Notes: generated by a model from the letters alone, not told the origin. A DNA stretch of 64,000 bases from CAXBMB01 sp052078155 (GCA_052078155.1 JBQJBP010000001.1:62001-126000), one strand, 5' to 3'. Positions 42,184 through 51,541 are shown, counted from the first letter of the stretch. A program made the numbers and translations.

Positions 42184-43326
42184 ATGACCATGTCCAAACT
42201 CTTCTCCTCCTTTCAGCTGCGAGAGGTGTCTTTCAAAAACCGGATCGCTGTCTCCCCCATGAGCCAGTACCGGGCAAAAGAAGGGTTTGCCAATGATTGG
42301 CATCTGGTGCACCTGGGGCGCTTTGCCATGGGCGGGGCCGGATTGGTCTATGCAGAAGCCACCGCTGTGGAAGCCGACGGCCGCCGGACGCATGGTGATC
42401 TGGGCCTGTGGTGCGATGAGCAGATCGCGGGAATGGCACAGGTTGCGGACTTTCTGGCGCGTGAAGGTGCTGTTCCGGGGGTGCAGCTGGGCCACGCCGG
42501 CCGTAAGGCCTCGGAACGTCGACCCTGGCATGGTGAAACCCCGGTAGATGAAGAAGATGACCGGTTGCGCGGGGAAGCGCCCTGGACCGCAATTTCACCC
42601 TCGGCCATCACCTATGCGGAAGGTTGGCCAGATCCGCAGGTCATGAGCGAAGCAGACATCGAACGGGTGATTGCGGCCTTTGGTCAGGCGGCCCGTCGCT
42701 CTGCTGCAGCTGGCTTTAAGATTATTGAGGTTTATGCGGCGCATGGCTTCCTGGTGCACCAGTTCCTCTCCCCCATCGCCAACAAACGCGACGACAAATG
42801 GGGCGGCACTCTGGAGAACAGACAGCGCTTTGCCGTAGAGGTGGCCCGGTCCATCCGCGCCAACTGGCCCGATGGCTACCCTCTTGCTTTTCGGTTGTCG
42901 GCGACGGACTGGTTGGATGGCGGCATTGAAGTGGAAGAAACCGTGGCGACCGCAAAGGCTTTGAAAGCGGCTGGTGTGGATATGATCGACTGCTCAACGG
43001 GGGGCATTGCTGGCCGGGATCGGCCCCGGCGCATGACCCTGGAACAGGGATTCCAGGTTCCCTTTGCCACGGAAGTCAAACAGCAGGCTGAGATGACCAC
43101 CATGGCTGTCGGTCACCTGTGGGACCCGGAGGTCTGTGAGGCAATTGTGGCTGAAGGCCGGGCCGATATGGTGGCGCTGGCCCGGGAACTGCTGGACGAT
43201 CCCAACTGGCCTTTGCATGCGGCTGCCAGATTGGGCGCCGACCAGGACCACGGTCTGTGGCATGACGAGTTCGGCTGGTGGCTGAAAAAACGCCAGCGCC
43301 TGGTCAGTAAACTGGGCCTGAGATAG
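42184..43326 (+). CDS. Old Yellow Enzyme-family NADH:flavin oxidoreductase
   Basis: The 380-residue FMN enzyme has a (beta/alpha)8 barrel with landmarks NRIAVSPMSQYRA, QLGHAGRKASERRPWHG, EVYAAHGFLVHQFLSPIANKR, and VGHLWDP. The HAGRKA and SPMSQY segments place it in the YqjM/thermophilic-like class, which reduces activated alkenes of unsaturated carbonyls, using NAD(P)H. The YqjM cysteine after SPM is a serine here, which should change redox tuning. The natural substrate is unknown. It stands alone before the repeat copy E and the convergent dnaB. Confidence 0.9.
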   Translation: MTMSKLFSSFQLREVSFKNRIAVSPMSQYRAKEGFANDWHLVHLGRFAMGGAGLVYAEATAVEADGRRTHGDLGLWCDEQIAGMAQVADFLAREGAVPGVQLGHAGRKASERRPWHGETPVDEEDDRLRGEAPWTAISPSAITYAEGWPDPQVMSEADIERVIAAFGQAARRSAAAGFKIIEVYAAHGFLVHQFLSPIANKRDDKWGGTLENRQRFAVEVARSIRANWPDGYPLAFRLSATDWLDGGIEVEETVATAKALKAAGVDMIDCSTGGIAGRDRPRRMTLEQGFQVPFATEVKQQAEMTTMAVGHLWDPEVCEAIVAEGRADMVALARELLDDPNWPLHAAARLGADQDHGLWHDEFGWWLKKRQRLVSKLGLR

Positions 43327-43394
43327 CAAACTGCAGAAACCTGTCGCTCCAGGGACCTTCTGACCTGCCGACTGGCCAACAGTCGTCTGCCCGG

Positions 43395-43514
43395 AGAAAG
43401 TTAGCAGTGCGCTAAAAGCTAACCCGCGAAACATCCTCTAACGGATTGAAAAGAGGTAGTTTCAGGATTTGAGCGCCATCATCCAGTGAGTCCACTCCCC
43501 CCGATTTGATTCTC
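43395..43514 (-). repeat. Dispersed double-hairpin repeat, copy E (decayed)
   Basis: This inverted copy is diverged but recognisable over both units (AACATCCTCTAACGGATTGA, AAGAGGTAGTTTCAGG, and the end CCCGATTTGATTCTC). It lies between the OYE gene and the dnaB stop. Confidence 0.65.
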
Positions 43515-43519
43515 AACGA

Positions 43520-45043
43520 TCAATGTTCGTTGGGGTAACGATCCGGGTCGGCATAGCTGCTGAAGCGTGTGGTGTTGCCATCGAACAGCAGCTTCACAGA
43601 GCCAATGGGGCCGTGACGCTGCTTGGCGAGGATGACCTCTGCCAGACCGAAGACTTCCTCACATCTCTGCTGCCAGGCTGCGTGGCGTTCATTGAAGGAG
43701 TCCGTTGTTTCATTGTCCTTGCGCAGGGGTTCGGCCCGCTCCACATAGTATTGCTCGCGGAACACGAACCAAACCATATCGGCGTCCTGCTCAATGGAGC
43801 CTGATTCGCGAAGATCTGACAGCATGGGGCGCTTGTCTTCCCGGCTTTCCACCTGGCGACTGAGCTGTGACAGGGCGATAACCGGTACGTCCAGTTCCTT
43901 GGCGATGCCCTTGAGACCACGGGTGATTTCCGACACTTCCTGGACGCGGCTGTCACTGCGGCTGCTGGCCGGTGTGGTCATGAGCTGCAGATAGTCCACC
44001 ACAATCAGGCTGAGGCCGAACTGTCGTTTCAGGCGGCGGCAGCGGGTCCGCATGGCCGGAACGGTGATGCCCGGTGTGTCGTCGATAAACAGGCGCAGGT
44101 TCTCCAGCTCCCGGCTGGCCTGGAACAGCTGATCAAACTGCTCCTGATCCATTTCCCCCTTACGGATGGAGTCGGAGCGAATGCCTGACTGCTCCGCCAG
44201 GATACGGCCTGCCAGCTGCTCAGCAGACATTTCCAGGGAGAAGAAGGCGACCGTTTCGGGCTCCTCAACAATGGTGCCGTCCGGGGCCCGTTCCTCCCGC
44301 GTTTCTTTCGTGACGTTAAAGGCGATGTTGGTGGCCAACGCGGTTTTGCCCATGGAGGGTCGCCCGGCCAGAATGATCAGATCCGATTTGTGCAGACCAC
44401 CGATCATGCGGTCCAGATCGTCGAGGGCCGTGGCCACACCTGCCAGCCCGCCATCGCGTTTGTAGGCCATTTCGGCCGTTTCAACCGCCGCTGTCAGGGC
44501 CGATTTGAATGTCTTGAAATCGCCGCCGCTGCTGCCGCTTTCCGCCAGGGTGTAGAGCTTTTGTTCGGCCCCTTCGATCTGATCTGTGGCCGGGATGTCC
44601 AGATCGATCTGAAACGCTTCATTGACCACCTCTTCGCCCAGATTGATCAACTGCCGGCGCAGATAGAGGTCGTGGATGATTTCGCCGTAGTGCCGCACAT
44701 CAATGATGTTGACGTAGGTTCCCTGCAGCTGGGCCAGGTACTGAGAGCCGCCGATGTCGTCCAGGTCGCCGTCCTGATCGAACAGGTTTTTCAGGGTGAC
44801 CGCCGTGGCCAGTTGCCCACGGGTGATCAGTTTGGCACAGGCCTCAAAGATGCGGGCATGGACCGGATCGGCAAAATGCTCTGCCTCCAGGAACTCGCTG
44901 ACCTTTTCCATGGCGTAGTTGTTGGCGAGGATCGCCGCCAGCAAAGCCTGTTCGGCTTCCAGGTTGGCGGGCGGGCTACGCAGGGTGCTGTCGTCTTCCT
45001 CAAGCGGGGAGAGGTCAGCCGGAAATTCAGTGTCGAGTGCCAT
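43520..45043 (-). CDS. dnaB: Replicative DNA helicase DnaB
   Basis: DnaB is the hexameric helicase at the replication fork. The 507-residue protein has the N-terminal DnaB domain (ANLEAEQALLAAIL), a linker, and the RecA-like C-terminal domain with Walker A GRPSMGKTALATN, Walker B SLIVVDYLQLM, and LSQLSRQVESR. An insert EERAPDGTIVEEPET (about residues 250-265) sits between strands of the ATPase core and is common in alphaproteobacteria. Its stop is six bases from repeat copy E. Confidence 0.97.
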   Translation of the reverse strand: MALDTEFPADLSPLEEDDSTLRSPPANLEAEQALLAAILANNYAMEKVSEFLEAEHFADPVHARIFEACAKLITRGQLATAVTLKNLFDQDGDLDDIGGSQYLAQLQGTYVNIIDVRHYGEIIHDLYLRRQLINLGEEVVNEAFQIDLDIPATDQIEGAEQKLYTLAESGSSGGDFKTFKSALTAAVETAEMAYKRDGGLAGVATALDDLDRMIGGLHKSDLIILAGRPSMGKTALATNIAFNVTKETREERAPDGTIVEEPETVAFFSLEMSAEQLAGRILAEQSGIRSDSIRKGEMDQEQFDQLFQASRELENLRLFIDDTPGITVPAMRTRCRRLKRQFGLSLIVVDYLQLMTTPASSRSDSRVQEVSEITRGLKGIAKELDVPVIALSQLSRQVESREDKRPMLSDLRESGSIEQDADMVWFVFREQYYVERAEPLRKDNETTDSFNERHAAWQQRCEEVFGLAEVILAKQRHGPIGSVKLLFDGNTTRFSSYADPDRYPNEH

Positions 45044-45168
45044 GGCCCCAAGGTATCAGGTCCCAGGGACCGGGGACAGGACGGGCTGGAAGTTTTGGGC
45101 TGTGAATAGCGGGGAAAACGGGGCTAGCTATTCCGATTGGACGCAGGCGCAAGAGATCATGAGGACCG

Positions 45169-46410
45169 CTACTCTGCTGCGGCTTTTCGATTGGGGCTGA
45201 GCAGCTTTTCTTCGTTGCGGGCCAGATAGTCCCGCGACAGCGGCAGCGTGGTCAGGGATTTGGTGATCTGAAGCTGGAAATTGTTCAGATCACCATAGCG
45301 GAACTGCATTTCACTGGCTGCCAGATAAAACTCCCAAAGGCGGCAGAAACGCTCGTCATAGAGCTTGGCAACCTCGGTGCGGTTTTCCTGAAACCGCTCA
45401 TACCAGAGCTTTAGGGTGTGGGCATAATGCAGGCGCAGGACCTCAACATCGGTCAGGTAGAGCCCGGCCTTTTCGATGGCAGTCATGATCTCTGACAGGG
45501 CCGGAATGTCGCCACCTGGAAAAATGTACTTTCGGATGAAGGCATTGACCGGGCCCGGCGGATCGAAACGGCCAATGGTATGCAGCACCATCACCCCGTC
45601 GTCCCGCAGGAGCTCTTTCACCTTATCAAAGTAGGTTTGATAGCTGGCACGGCCCACATGCTCAAACATGCCAACAGAGATGATGCGGTCGTAGGTCTGG
45701 TCTTCCAGACGGTAGTCTTTCAGGTCGAAACGACACTGGTTTGCGTAGCCGTTTTCATTGGCGCGCTGGCTGCTGACTTTCAGCTGTTCTTCGGACAGGG
45801 TGATGCCCTGAACCTGGCAATTGGCTTTCTCGGCCAGATAAAGGGCCATGCCGCCCCAGCCTGAACCAATGTCGAGCACAGACAAACCGGGTTTATCCAG
45901 ATTCAGTTTGGCCGCCAGATGAGCCTTCTTGGCGACCTGGGCCTGCTCCAGGTCATTCAGATCAGCTGAGTCAGGGAAATACGCGCAGGAGTACTGACGG
46001 TCGCTGTCCAGGAAGAGGTCAAAAAGTTCTCCTGACAAGTCATAGTGGTGAGCCACGTTGCGGCGGGCGTTGCCGATGGGGTTCAGCTGTCTGAAGTGGC
46101 GGGTGGCCGATGTCAGCCAGTCCAGTGCTTTGAAAGCGGGCAGGGCGGTCAGATTGCCGTAGTTCTTGGTGATGACTGCCATCAGCTGGCGCAGATCACC
46201 CTGCTCAAGGGTAAGGCTGCCGTCCATGTAAGATTCCGCGAAGGAGACGGGCGTTTTGTAGAGCAAAGACCAGTTCAGGTGTTGCTTGTGCAGTTTCAAG
46301 CGACAGCAGGAAGGCTCCGGGCCACAAGGGGTCTCCCGGCCCTTTGCATCAATGATTGTCAGGCCATCTTCAGTGATGATTTTCTGTAACAAACTGGCAA
46401 AGGACACCAC
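45169..46410 (-). CDS. cfa: Cyclopropane-fatty-acyl-phospholipid synthase
   Basis: The enzyme adds a methylene group from S-adenosylmethionine to unsaturated membrane lipids. The 413-residue protein has an N-terminal lipid-binding-like domain and the methyltransferase core: NVAHHYDLSGELFDLFLD, SAM motif VLDIGSGWGGMALYLA, GITLSEEQL, GMFEHVG, and the C-terminal YERFQENR. Length is slightly above E. coli Cfa. It lies alone, divergent from nothing close, with repeat copy F in the 405-bp space upstream. Confidence 0.94.
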   Translation of the reverse strand: MVSFASLLQKIITEDGLTIIDAKGRETPCGPEPSCCRLKLHKQHLNWSLLYKTPVSFAESYMDGSLTLEQGDLRQLMAVITKNYGNLTALPAFKALDWLTSATRHFRQLNPIGNARRNVAHHYDLSGELFDLFLDSDRQYSCAYFPDSADLNDLEQAQVAKKAHLAAKLNLDKPGLSVLDIGSGWGGMALYLAEKANCQVQGITLSEEQLKVSSQRANENGYANQCRFDLKDYRLEDQTYDRIISVGMFEHVGRASYQTYFDKVKELLRDDGVMVLHTIGRFDPPGPVNAFIRKYIFPGGDIPALSEIMTAIEKAGLYLTDVEVLRLHYAHTLKLWYERFQENRTEVAKLYDERFCRLWEFYLAASEMQFRYGDLNNFQLQITKSLTTLPLSRDYLARNEEKLLSPNRKAAAE

Positions 46411-46528
46411 TGCTTTGTCCCCCGAAAGTTCTCTTACCCTGGTTCTTGTTCGCGTCTTTCCATAGCGCGATTAACCCTATTATTCCGGTAATTTGCCAAT
46501 GAAATCAAGAGGGGAGGTTGGAAGTCCT

Positions 46529-46608
46529 GGAGCATGATCGGTTTAGTTAGAAGCGCTTTGCGCTTGGAACTAAACCGTGAATCATCCTCCAAAAACGTTG
46601 AGCTCTAG
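46529..46608 (-). repeat. Dispersed repeat, copy F (right half only)
   Basis: This inverted right unit is nearly perfect (GAGCATGATCGGTTTAGTTAG to CTAAACCGTGAATCATCCTC), then ends in AAAACGTTGAGCTCTA instead of continuing into the left unit. The surrounding 405-bp cfa-rplI space holds only this and the rplI terminator. Confidence 0.85.
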
Positions 46609-46756
46609 CCCGCCATTGGGCCGTGGCTGATTGAAAGGCACGGGCGGGAGGGCTGGATTTTAGTTGTCACATTTGCTCCGGCCTTACCGAAAAATCAGGT
46701 GAATTGCAGACGACCGGCCCCGGGGAGTTTCGGGGAACACCGCCAGCGAGAAGGCA

Positions 46757-46790
46757 TAAAAAAACGGCGGCTCCCATGGGAACCGCCGTT
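46757..46790 (-). terminator. Intrinsic terminator of the rpsF-rpsR-rplI operon
   Basis: The stem AACGGCGG / CCGCCGTT, extended by TCCCATGGGA in the loop, is followed on the minus strand by a run of eight T. It lies 26 bp after the rplI stop. Confidence 0.93.
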
Positions 46791-46815
46791 CTTGTCTGAA
46801 AGAGCAAAAGCCGGA

Positions 46816-47451
46816 TTAAGCTTCTGTCTTGTCTTCTTCAGCAGGAGCTTCTTCTGCGGCTTCTTCAGCAGCAGCAGCTTCTTCAGCAGCGGCGGCTTCT
46901 TCAGCTTCAACAGCAGCCAGAGCTTCTGCTTCAGCAGCGTCAGATGCGTTTTGCTGTTCTTCAACAGAAACGAAGCGACCGGCATTTTCCTGCAGCTCGG
47001 CTTCGGCTTCAGAGCGGGCCACGTTCAACACGACGTTGATCGCAACTTCCGGGTGAAGGCGAATGCGCACGTCATGCAGACCCAGGGTTTTGATCGGGCG
47101 ATCAAGGATGACCTGGTTACGGGCAACAGTTGTGCCTGCACCGGTAACAGCTTCGGCAACGTCACGGGATGCGACAGAACCGTAGAGCTGACCGGAGTCA
47201 CCAGCCTGGCGGATGACGACGATCTTCATGCCGTCAACTTTGGAACCGACGGCCTCAGCTTCGTCACGACGCTTGAGGTTTTCGGCTTCCAGCTGAGCGC
47301 GCTGAGCTTCGAAAACAGCCATGTTTGCCTTGTTGGCGCGCAGGGCTTTTTTCTTGGGCAGCAAGTAGTTGCGGGCGAAGCCAGGCTTAACGGTGACAAC
47401 GTCACCCATCTGACCCAGTTTTTCGATCCGCTCGAGCAGGATGATTTGCAT
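46816..47451 (-). CDS. rplI: 50S ribosomal protein L9 with acidic C-terminal tail
   Basis: L9 binds 23S rRNA at the base of the L1 stalk. Residues 1-150 show the usual fold (MQIILLERIEKLGQMGDVV, VKPGFARNYLLPKKKAL). The protein is 211 residues instead of about 150, because of a tail from about residue 170 made of Ala/Glu runs (EEAAAAEEAA). Such tails occur in other alphaproteobacterial L9 proteins. It follows rpsR by 18 bp and precedes the operon terminator. Confidence 0.96.
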   Translation of the reverse strand: MQIILLERIEKLGQMGDVVTVKPGFARNYLLPKKKALRANKANMAVFEAQRAQLEAENLKRRDEAEAVGSKVDGMKIVVIRQAGDSGQLYGSVASRDVAEAVTGAGTTVARNQVILDRPIKTLGLHDVRIRLHPEVAINVVLNVARSEAEAELQENAGRFVSVEEQQNASDAAEAEALAAVEAEEAAAAEEAAAAEEAAEEAPAEEDKTEA

Positions 47452-47469
47452 GATTAAGTCTCCCGCTGC

Positions 47470-47727
47470 TTACTTGATGACGTAGGGCAAGAGAGCCAGG
47501 AAACGGGCACGTTTGATGGCACGGGCCAGTTCACGCTGCTTCTTGGCGGACACAGCCGTGATCCGACTGGGAACGATCTTGCCACGTTCGGAAATGAAAC
47601 GCTGCAGCAAGCGGACGTCTTTGTGATCGATCTTCGGCGCGTTGGGGCCGGAGAAAGGACAAGACTTGCGGCGACGGAAGAAAGGACGGCGCGGGGTAGA
47701 GCCGCGGCTTACGATCTGAACGCTCAT
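47470..47727 (-). CDS. rpsR: 30S ribosomal protein S18
   Basis: S18 forms a heterodimer with S6 on the small-subunit platform. The 85-residue protein has the family core SCPFSGPNAPKIDHKDVRLL, shown here by its landmarks CPFSG, IDYKDV-type IDHKDV, and RERGKIVPSR-type SERGKIVPSRITA. It overlaps rpsF by four bases and precedes rplI, the standard order. Confidence 0.97.
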   Translation of the reverse strand: MSVQIVSRGSTPRRPFFRRRKSCPFSGPNAPKIDHKDVRLLQRFISERGKIVPSRITAVSAKKQRELARAIKRARFLALLPYVIK

Positions 47728-48125
47728 CGTGCACCTCCACGGGGACCATCATTGCGGGGACCGTCGTTGCGCGGACCACGTCCGCCACGACCACCACGTT
47801 CCTGCTTGGACTGCATCATGGCAGACGGCTCGGAATCGAGCTCGTTGACGCGCACAGTCATGTAGCGGATGACGTCTTCGTTGAAGCGCATGATCCGTTC
47901 ATACTCAGCAACAGCTTCGGAAGATCCGTCGATGTTGAAGAGCACGTAGTGACCCTTGCGGTTCTTTTTGATGCGGTACGTCAGGCTCTTCAGGCCCCAC
48001 ATTTCCCGCTTGGCGACTTCTGCACCACCGGTCTTCAAGACCTCGGTCAGTTCGTCGGCCAGCTGCTCAACCTGCGTGGTTGAGATATCCTGGCGTGCGA
48101 TGAACACGCTTTCGTAAAATGCCAT
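47724..48125 (-). CDS. rpsF: 30S ribosomal protein S6
   Basis: S6 is the first gene of the rpsF-rpsR-rplI operon. The 133-residue protein has the core YESVFIARQDIS, WGLKSLTYRIKKNRKGHYVLFNI (landmarks GLKSLTYRI and KGHYVLFN), and RFNEDVIRYMTV. The C-terminal 25 residues are Gly/Arg-rich (RGGRGGRGPRNDGPRND), an extension seen in some alphaproteobacteria. A promoter is visible about 200 bp upstream, leaving a long leader that may carry the S6:S18-binding autoregulatory structure; I could not identify that fold. Confidence 0.97.
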   Translation of the reverse strand: MAFYESVFIARQDISTTQVEQLADELTEVLKTGGAEVAKREMWGLKSLTYRIKKNRKGHYVLFNIDGSSEAVAEYERIMRFNEDVIRYMTVRVNELDSEPSAMMQSKQERGGRGGRGPRNDGPRNDGPRGGAR

Positions 48126-48327
48126 TTAAAAGACACTCCTTATGGCTGTTCAGGGGCCGGAGCCGGGTGATTGAGGTGTGGAAAACACAGCTTTCTTCAC
48201 CTTGATGGCCGATCGGCCCTAGCCGATTCCGCGCAGCTCGACTGACAGGCAGTCTGCTGGGAAAACCGGCAAGGAGACGGTTGCTTTGGGCAGCGCAAAA
48301 ACGCCGCTCAAGGCGACCAGAGGCGGC

Positions 48328-48355
48328 ACTATACGCAAAAGCCGCCTTCTGACAA
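48328..48355 (-). promoter_or_regulatory. Candidate sigma-70 promoter of rpsF
   Basis: Read on the minus strand, TTGTCA and TATAGT are spaced by 16 bp. The start site would be about 195 bp before rpsF, giving a long leader. It also lies between the convergent-side aldolase gene and rpsF, in a 330-bp region without other genes. Confidence 0.62.
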
Positions 48356-48455
48356 GGGCGCAGTTCAGCTTTTCTGCTGTCTTAAGGCCGCATTCCTGCG
48401 GTTTGCTGAGGGGCAACTGCTTTGGAGACGACCTTGTGCAGGCTATGCCCTCGTG

Positions 48456-49214
48456 TCACGTCCTGAAACGTGCTGCCAGATCGCTGGCGCCTTTGGCGAT
48501 CAGCCCGGTGTCGCTGCCCACAGCCACAAAGGTAAAGCCGGCCTTGATCCAGTCTTTGGCGTCGCCTTCGTGAGCGGTCAGGAAACCGGCCGGTTTGCCC
48601 GCAGCTGTGATGCTGTCAAAGGCCTGCTTGATGGTGTCTGTGATCACGGGGTTACGGGCATCACCAAGGTAGCCCAGGTCTGCGGACAGATCGGCTGGAC
48701 CGATAAAGACGCCATCCACGCCTTCCGTTGCGGCGATGGCCGTGATGTTGTCCAGCCCCAGCTTGGTTTCCACCTGAACCAGCACACAGACCTGAGCGTT
48801 GGCTTCCTGGTGGTAGTTGGCGGTGCGGCCGTAGCGGTTGGCCCGGATGGAGGTGGCCACGCCGCGAACACCTTCCGGGGGATAGCGGCAGGCTGCTACT
48901 GCGGCCTGGGCCTCTTCAGCCGTCTGGACCATGGGGATGAGCAGGCTGCGTGCGCCAATGTCCATGACCCTTTTGATCAGCACCGGATCGTTCCAGGGAA
49001 CCCGGACCACCGGATGGGTGCCACCGGCATCCAGGGCCACCAACTGCTGGAAGATGTCTTTGGGCTCGTTGGGGGAATGTTCACTGTCCACCAGAACCCA
49101 GTCGAATCCGGCGTCCGACAGAATGTCGGCCACAATCGGGCTGCAGAGAGAAGACCAAAGTCCGATCTGGACCTGGCGGGCAGCCAGGGATGCTTTAAAC
49201 GGATTGGGCTGCAT
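48456..49214 (-). CDS. HpcH/HpaI-family aldolase
   Basis: The 252-residue class II pyruvate aldolase has FDWVLVDSEHSPNEP, VRVPWNDPVLIKRVMDIGA, the catalytic-site arginine and metal ligands in VETKLGLDNI and GVDGVFIGPADLSADLGYLG (landmarks GPADLS, E in VQVETK). Family members cleave 4-hydroxy-2-oxo acids (HpaI) or 2-dehydro-3-deoxy-sugar acids (GarL, RhmA). The exact substrate is not readable. ATG at 49214 has GGAAGGAAG upstream; the TTG at 49238 is less likely. It stands alone. Confidence 0.88.
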   Translation of the reverse strand: MQPNPFKASLAARQVQIGLWSSLCSPIVADILSDAGFDWVLVDSEHSPNEPKDIFQQLVALDAGGTHPVVRVPWNDPVLIKRVMDIGARSLLIPMVQTAEEAQAAVAACRYPPEGVRGVATSIRANRYGRTANYHQEANAQVCVLVQVETKLGLDNITAIAATEGVDGVFIGPADLSADLGYLGDARNPVITDTIKQAFDSITAAGKPAGFLTAHEGDAKDWIKAGFTFVAVGSDTGLIAKGASDLAARFRT

Positions 49215-49592
49215 GGGGTTCTTCCTTCCGGGACTCAAGACAGTTAAGGCACTGGGGCGGTTCAGGCACTGGGGCGGCTAAAGCACAGCGTGAGACAATC
49301 AGCGCTTCTTCTTTAAGGGAAAGTTTTGTCCGAAGGGAAGGGGAGCGGCTGCTGATGGGGAGGGATAACACCTGTTAGGAAATCGACGGGAAACCGGGAA
49401 GAACCAGTGAGAGCCGGGGCGGGCGGTTCTTGACAGGGAAAATTCCGGCGGTATGACTACGCAACCTTTTGTCAGCCCCTCATCCAGCAGGACAATTGGC
49501 GCCGCCAGACAGATTGAGAGATCTTGCGCCGGGCAGATGGGGCAGGGCTTGTGCATCGAGCCGTTCACCACAGCAATTTCAGGATAGAGAAC
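49215..49592. other. Divergent intergenic region between the aldolase gene and fabD
   Basis: This 378-bp region carries the candidate fabD promoter at 49430-49457 and otherwise only short GGCAC-type direct repeats next to the aldolase start (CACTGGGGCGG twice near 49251-49276). Confidence 0.45.
49430..49457 (+). promoter_or_regulatory. Candidate sigma-70 promoter of fabD
   Basis: A perfect TTGACA (49430-49435) is followed after 16 bp by TATGAC (49452-49457). The fabD ATG lies about 130 bp downstream. Confidence 0.6.
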
Positions 49593-50549
49593 ATGAAGCG
49601 CGCTTTTGTATTTCCGGGTCAGGGCAGTCAGGCCGTTGGCATGGGCCAGGAACTGGCAGAGAACTTTGAAGCCGCCCGTCTGGTCTTTGAAGAAGTCGAT
49701 GATGCGCTGTCTCAAAAGCTCTCGACCCTGATGTTTGAAGGCCCGGGCGATGACCTGGTGCTGACGGAAAACGCCCAACCTGCTTTGATGGCTGTATCTC
49801 TTGCAGCGCTTCGGGTTCTGGAGACGGAAGGTGGTTTTTCCCTGGCTGACAAGGCGGCCTATGTCGCCGGCCACTCTTTGGGTGAATACTCCGCTTTGAC
49901 GGCGGTTGGGGCGCTGGACCTGGCTGATGCGGCCCGGCTTCTCAAACTGCGCGGTCAGTCCATGCAGCAGGCTGTGCCTGTCGGTGAAGGGGCCATGGCG
50001 GCGCTCCTGGGGGTCGATTTTGATGTGGCAGGCCAGATCGCAGCAGAGGCGGCCGCCACACCGGACGGCGGTACGGAAGTCTGTCAGGCAGCGAATGACA
50101 ACGCCCCTGGCCAGGTGGTGGTCTCCGGCCACAAAGGCGCTGTAGAGCGGGCTCTGGATCTGGCAAAAGCCCAGGGGGCCAAGCGGGCTGTCCTGCTGCC
50201 GGTGTCTGCACCTTTCCATTGCTCCCTGATGGCACCCGCCGCCGAGGCCATGGAAGAAGCCCTGTCCAAGACCACCATCCAGCCTTTGGCCGTCCCCTGT
50301 GTCGCCAACGTCACGGCTGAGGCCGTGTCTGACCCGGAAACCGTGCGGCAGTTGCTGGTTCAGCAGGTTACCGGGACTGTGCGCTGGCGTGAGTCTGTCG
50401 GTTACATGAAAGCGCAGGGTGTTGAGCAGTTGGTGGAAGTCGGGGCGGGCAAAGTGCTGTCCGGCCTGGCCCGTCGCATCGACCGGGAACTGACGGGCCT
50501 GTCCATTGGCACGCCTGCCGACATTGAAGGTTTCCTTTCGTCCCTTTAA
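49593..50549 (+). CDS. fabD: Malonyl-CoA:ACP transacylase
   Basis: FabD loads malonyl groups onto ACP for fatty-acid elongation. The 318-residue protein has FPGQGSQAVGMG at the N-terminus, the nucleophilic serine in GHSLGEYSAL (about residue 91), the oxyanion Arg in LRGQSMQ, and the catalytic His in APFHCSLM (about 208). ATG at 49593 gives the family N-terminus; an in-frame start at 49524 would add 23 unrelated residues. It is the first gene of fabD-fabG-acpP-fabF. Confidence 0.97.
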   Translation: MKRAFVFPGQGSQAVGMGQELAENFEAARLVFEEVDDALSQKLSTLMFEGPGDDLVLTENAQPALMAVSLAALRVLETEGGFSLADKAAYVAGHSLGEYSALTAVGALDLADAARLLKLRGQSMQQAVPVGEGAMAALLGVDFDVAGQIAAEAAATPDGGTEVCQAANDNAPGQVVVSGHKGAVERALDLAKAQGAKRAVLLPVSAPFHCSLMAPAAEAMEEALSKTTIQPLAVPCVANVTAEAVSDPETVRQLLVQQVTGTVRWRESVGYMKAQGVEQLVEVGAGKVLSGLARRIDRELTGLSIGTPADIEGFLSSL

Positions 50550-50592
50550 CGGCAGGATCCAGATTGTCCGCTGTTTGTCCGCTGACTTGGGC

Positions 50593-50624
50593 TCCAGGGT
50601 AAGAAAAATCCGATCTTACTCTGG
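50593..50624. other. Hairpin in the fabD-fabG spacer
   Basis: The stem CCAGGGTAAGA / TCTTACTCTGG (one G-T mismatch) has a 10-base loop. No T-run follows, so it is more likely a processing/regulatory stem or operator than a terminator. The spacer is 254 bp. Confidence 0.5.
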
Positions 50625-50803
50625 TCACAATTCATTGGCTTGCTGACAATCGCAGGTCGGGCATCTTTCCCTGCCTGCGAGAGCAGGGTAAAAGGGCTGT
50701 CGACCGATTCTATTGACCGCAGACCAGCCGCGCCGGGAACAGGGGCGGCCAGCCTGCAAGACTGAAGAAAAGCTTGGCCTGAAGAGAGGCTGCAGGAGGA
50801 AGA

Positions 50804-51541
50804 ATGTTCGATTTGACAGGTAAGGTGGCGCTGGTAACCGGGGCAACCGGTGGGTTGGGACAGTCCATCGCCAAAACCCTGCATGCTGCCGGTGCCAAGG
50901 TCGCACTGTCCGGGACCCGCGAAGAGGTCTTGCAGGACCTGGCTGCTGAACTGGGCGACGGCGCTGTTGCCATGCCCTGCAAGCTGACGGAAGCTGACGA
51001 TGTTAAGGCGCTGCCCGGTCGGGTTGAGGAAGCGCTTGGCAGTCTCGATATTCTGATCAACAACGCAGGCCTGACACGCGACACTCTGGCCATGCGCATG
51101 AAAGACGAAGACTGGGATCTGGTGCTGCAGGTAAACCTGACGGCCTCTTTCCAGCTCAGCCGGGCCTGCCTGCGCGGCATGATGAAACGGCGCTTTGGCC
51201 GGATCATCGGCATCACCTCCATCGTCGGTGTGACCGGCAACCCGGGTCAGGCCAACTATGCGGCGTCAAAGGCCGGTATGATTGGCATGAGCAAAGCCCT
51301 GGCAGCAGAAGTGGCCAATCGCGGAATTACGGTCAACTGTGTGGCTCCCGGCTTCATTCGGACAGCCATGACCGATGTTCTGTCCGACGCCCAGAAAGAG
51401 AAGCTGCTGGGCGGCATTCCCGCAGGTGATCTGGGGACGCCGGAAGATATCGCTGCGGCCTGCCACTATCTGGCCAGCGCCGAAGCAGGCTACGTCACAG
51501 GCCAAACCTTGCATGTGAATGGTGGAATGGCCATGATATAA
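50804..51541 (+). CDS. fabG: 3-oxoacyl-[ACP] reductase
   Basis: FabG reduces 3-oxoacyl-ACP with NADPH. The 245-residue SDR has VTGATGGLGQSIA, NNAG, the catalytic Ser in ITSIVGVTG, and YAASKAG; the C-terminus ends GQTLHVNGGMAMI, the FabG hallmark. AGGAGGAAGA precedes the ATG. It lies between fabD and acpP. Confidence 0.96.
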   Translation: MFDLTGKVALVTGATGGLGQSIAKTLHAAGAKVALSGTREEVLQDLAAELGDGAVAMPCKLTEADDVKALPGRVEEALGSLDILINNAGLTRDTLAMRMKDEDWDLVLQVNLTASFQLSRACLRGMMKRRFGRIIGITSIVGVTGNPGQANYAASKAGMIGMSKALAAEVANRGITVNCVAPGFIRTAMTDVLSDAQKEKLLGGIPAGDLGTPEDIAAACHYLASAEAGYVTGQTLHVNGGMAMI

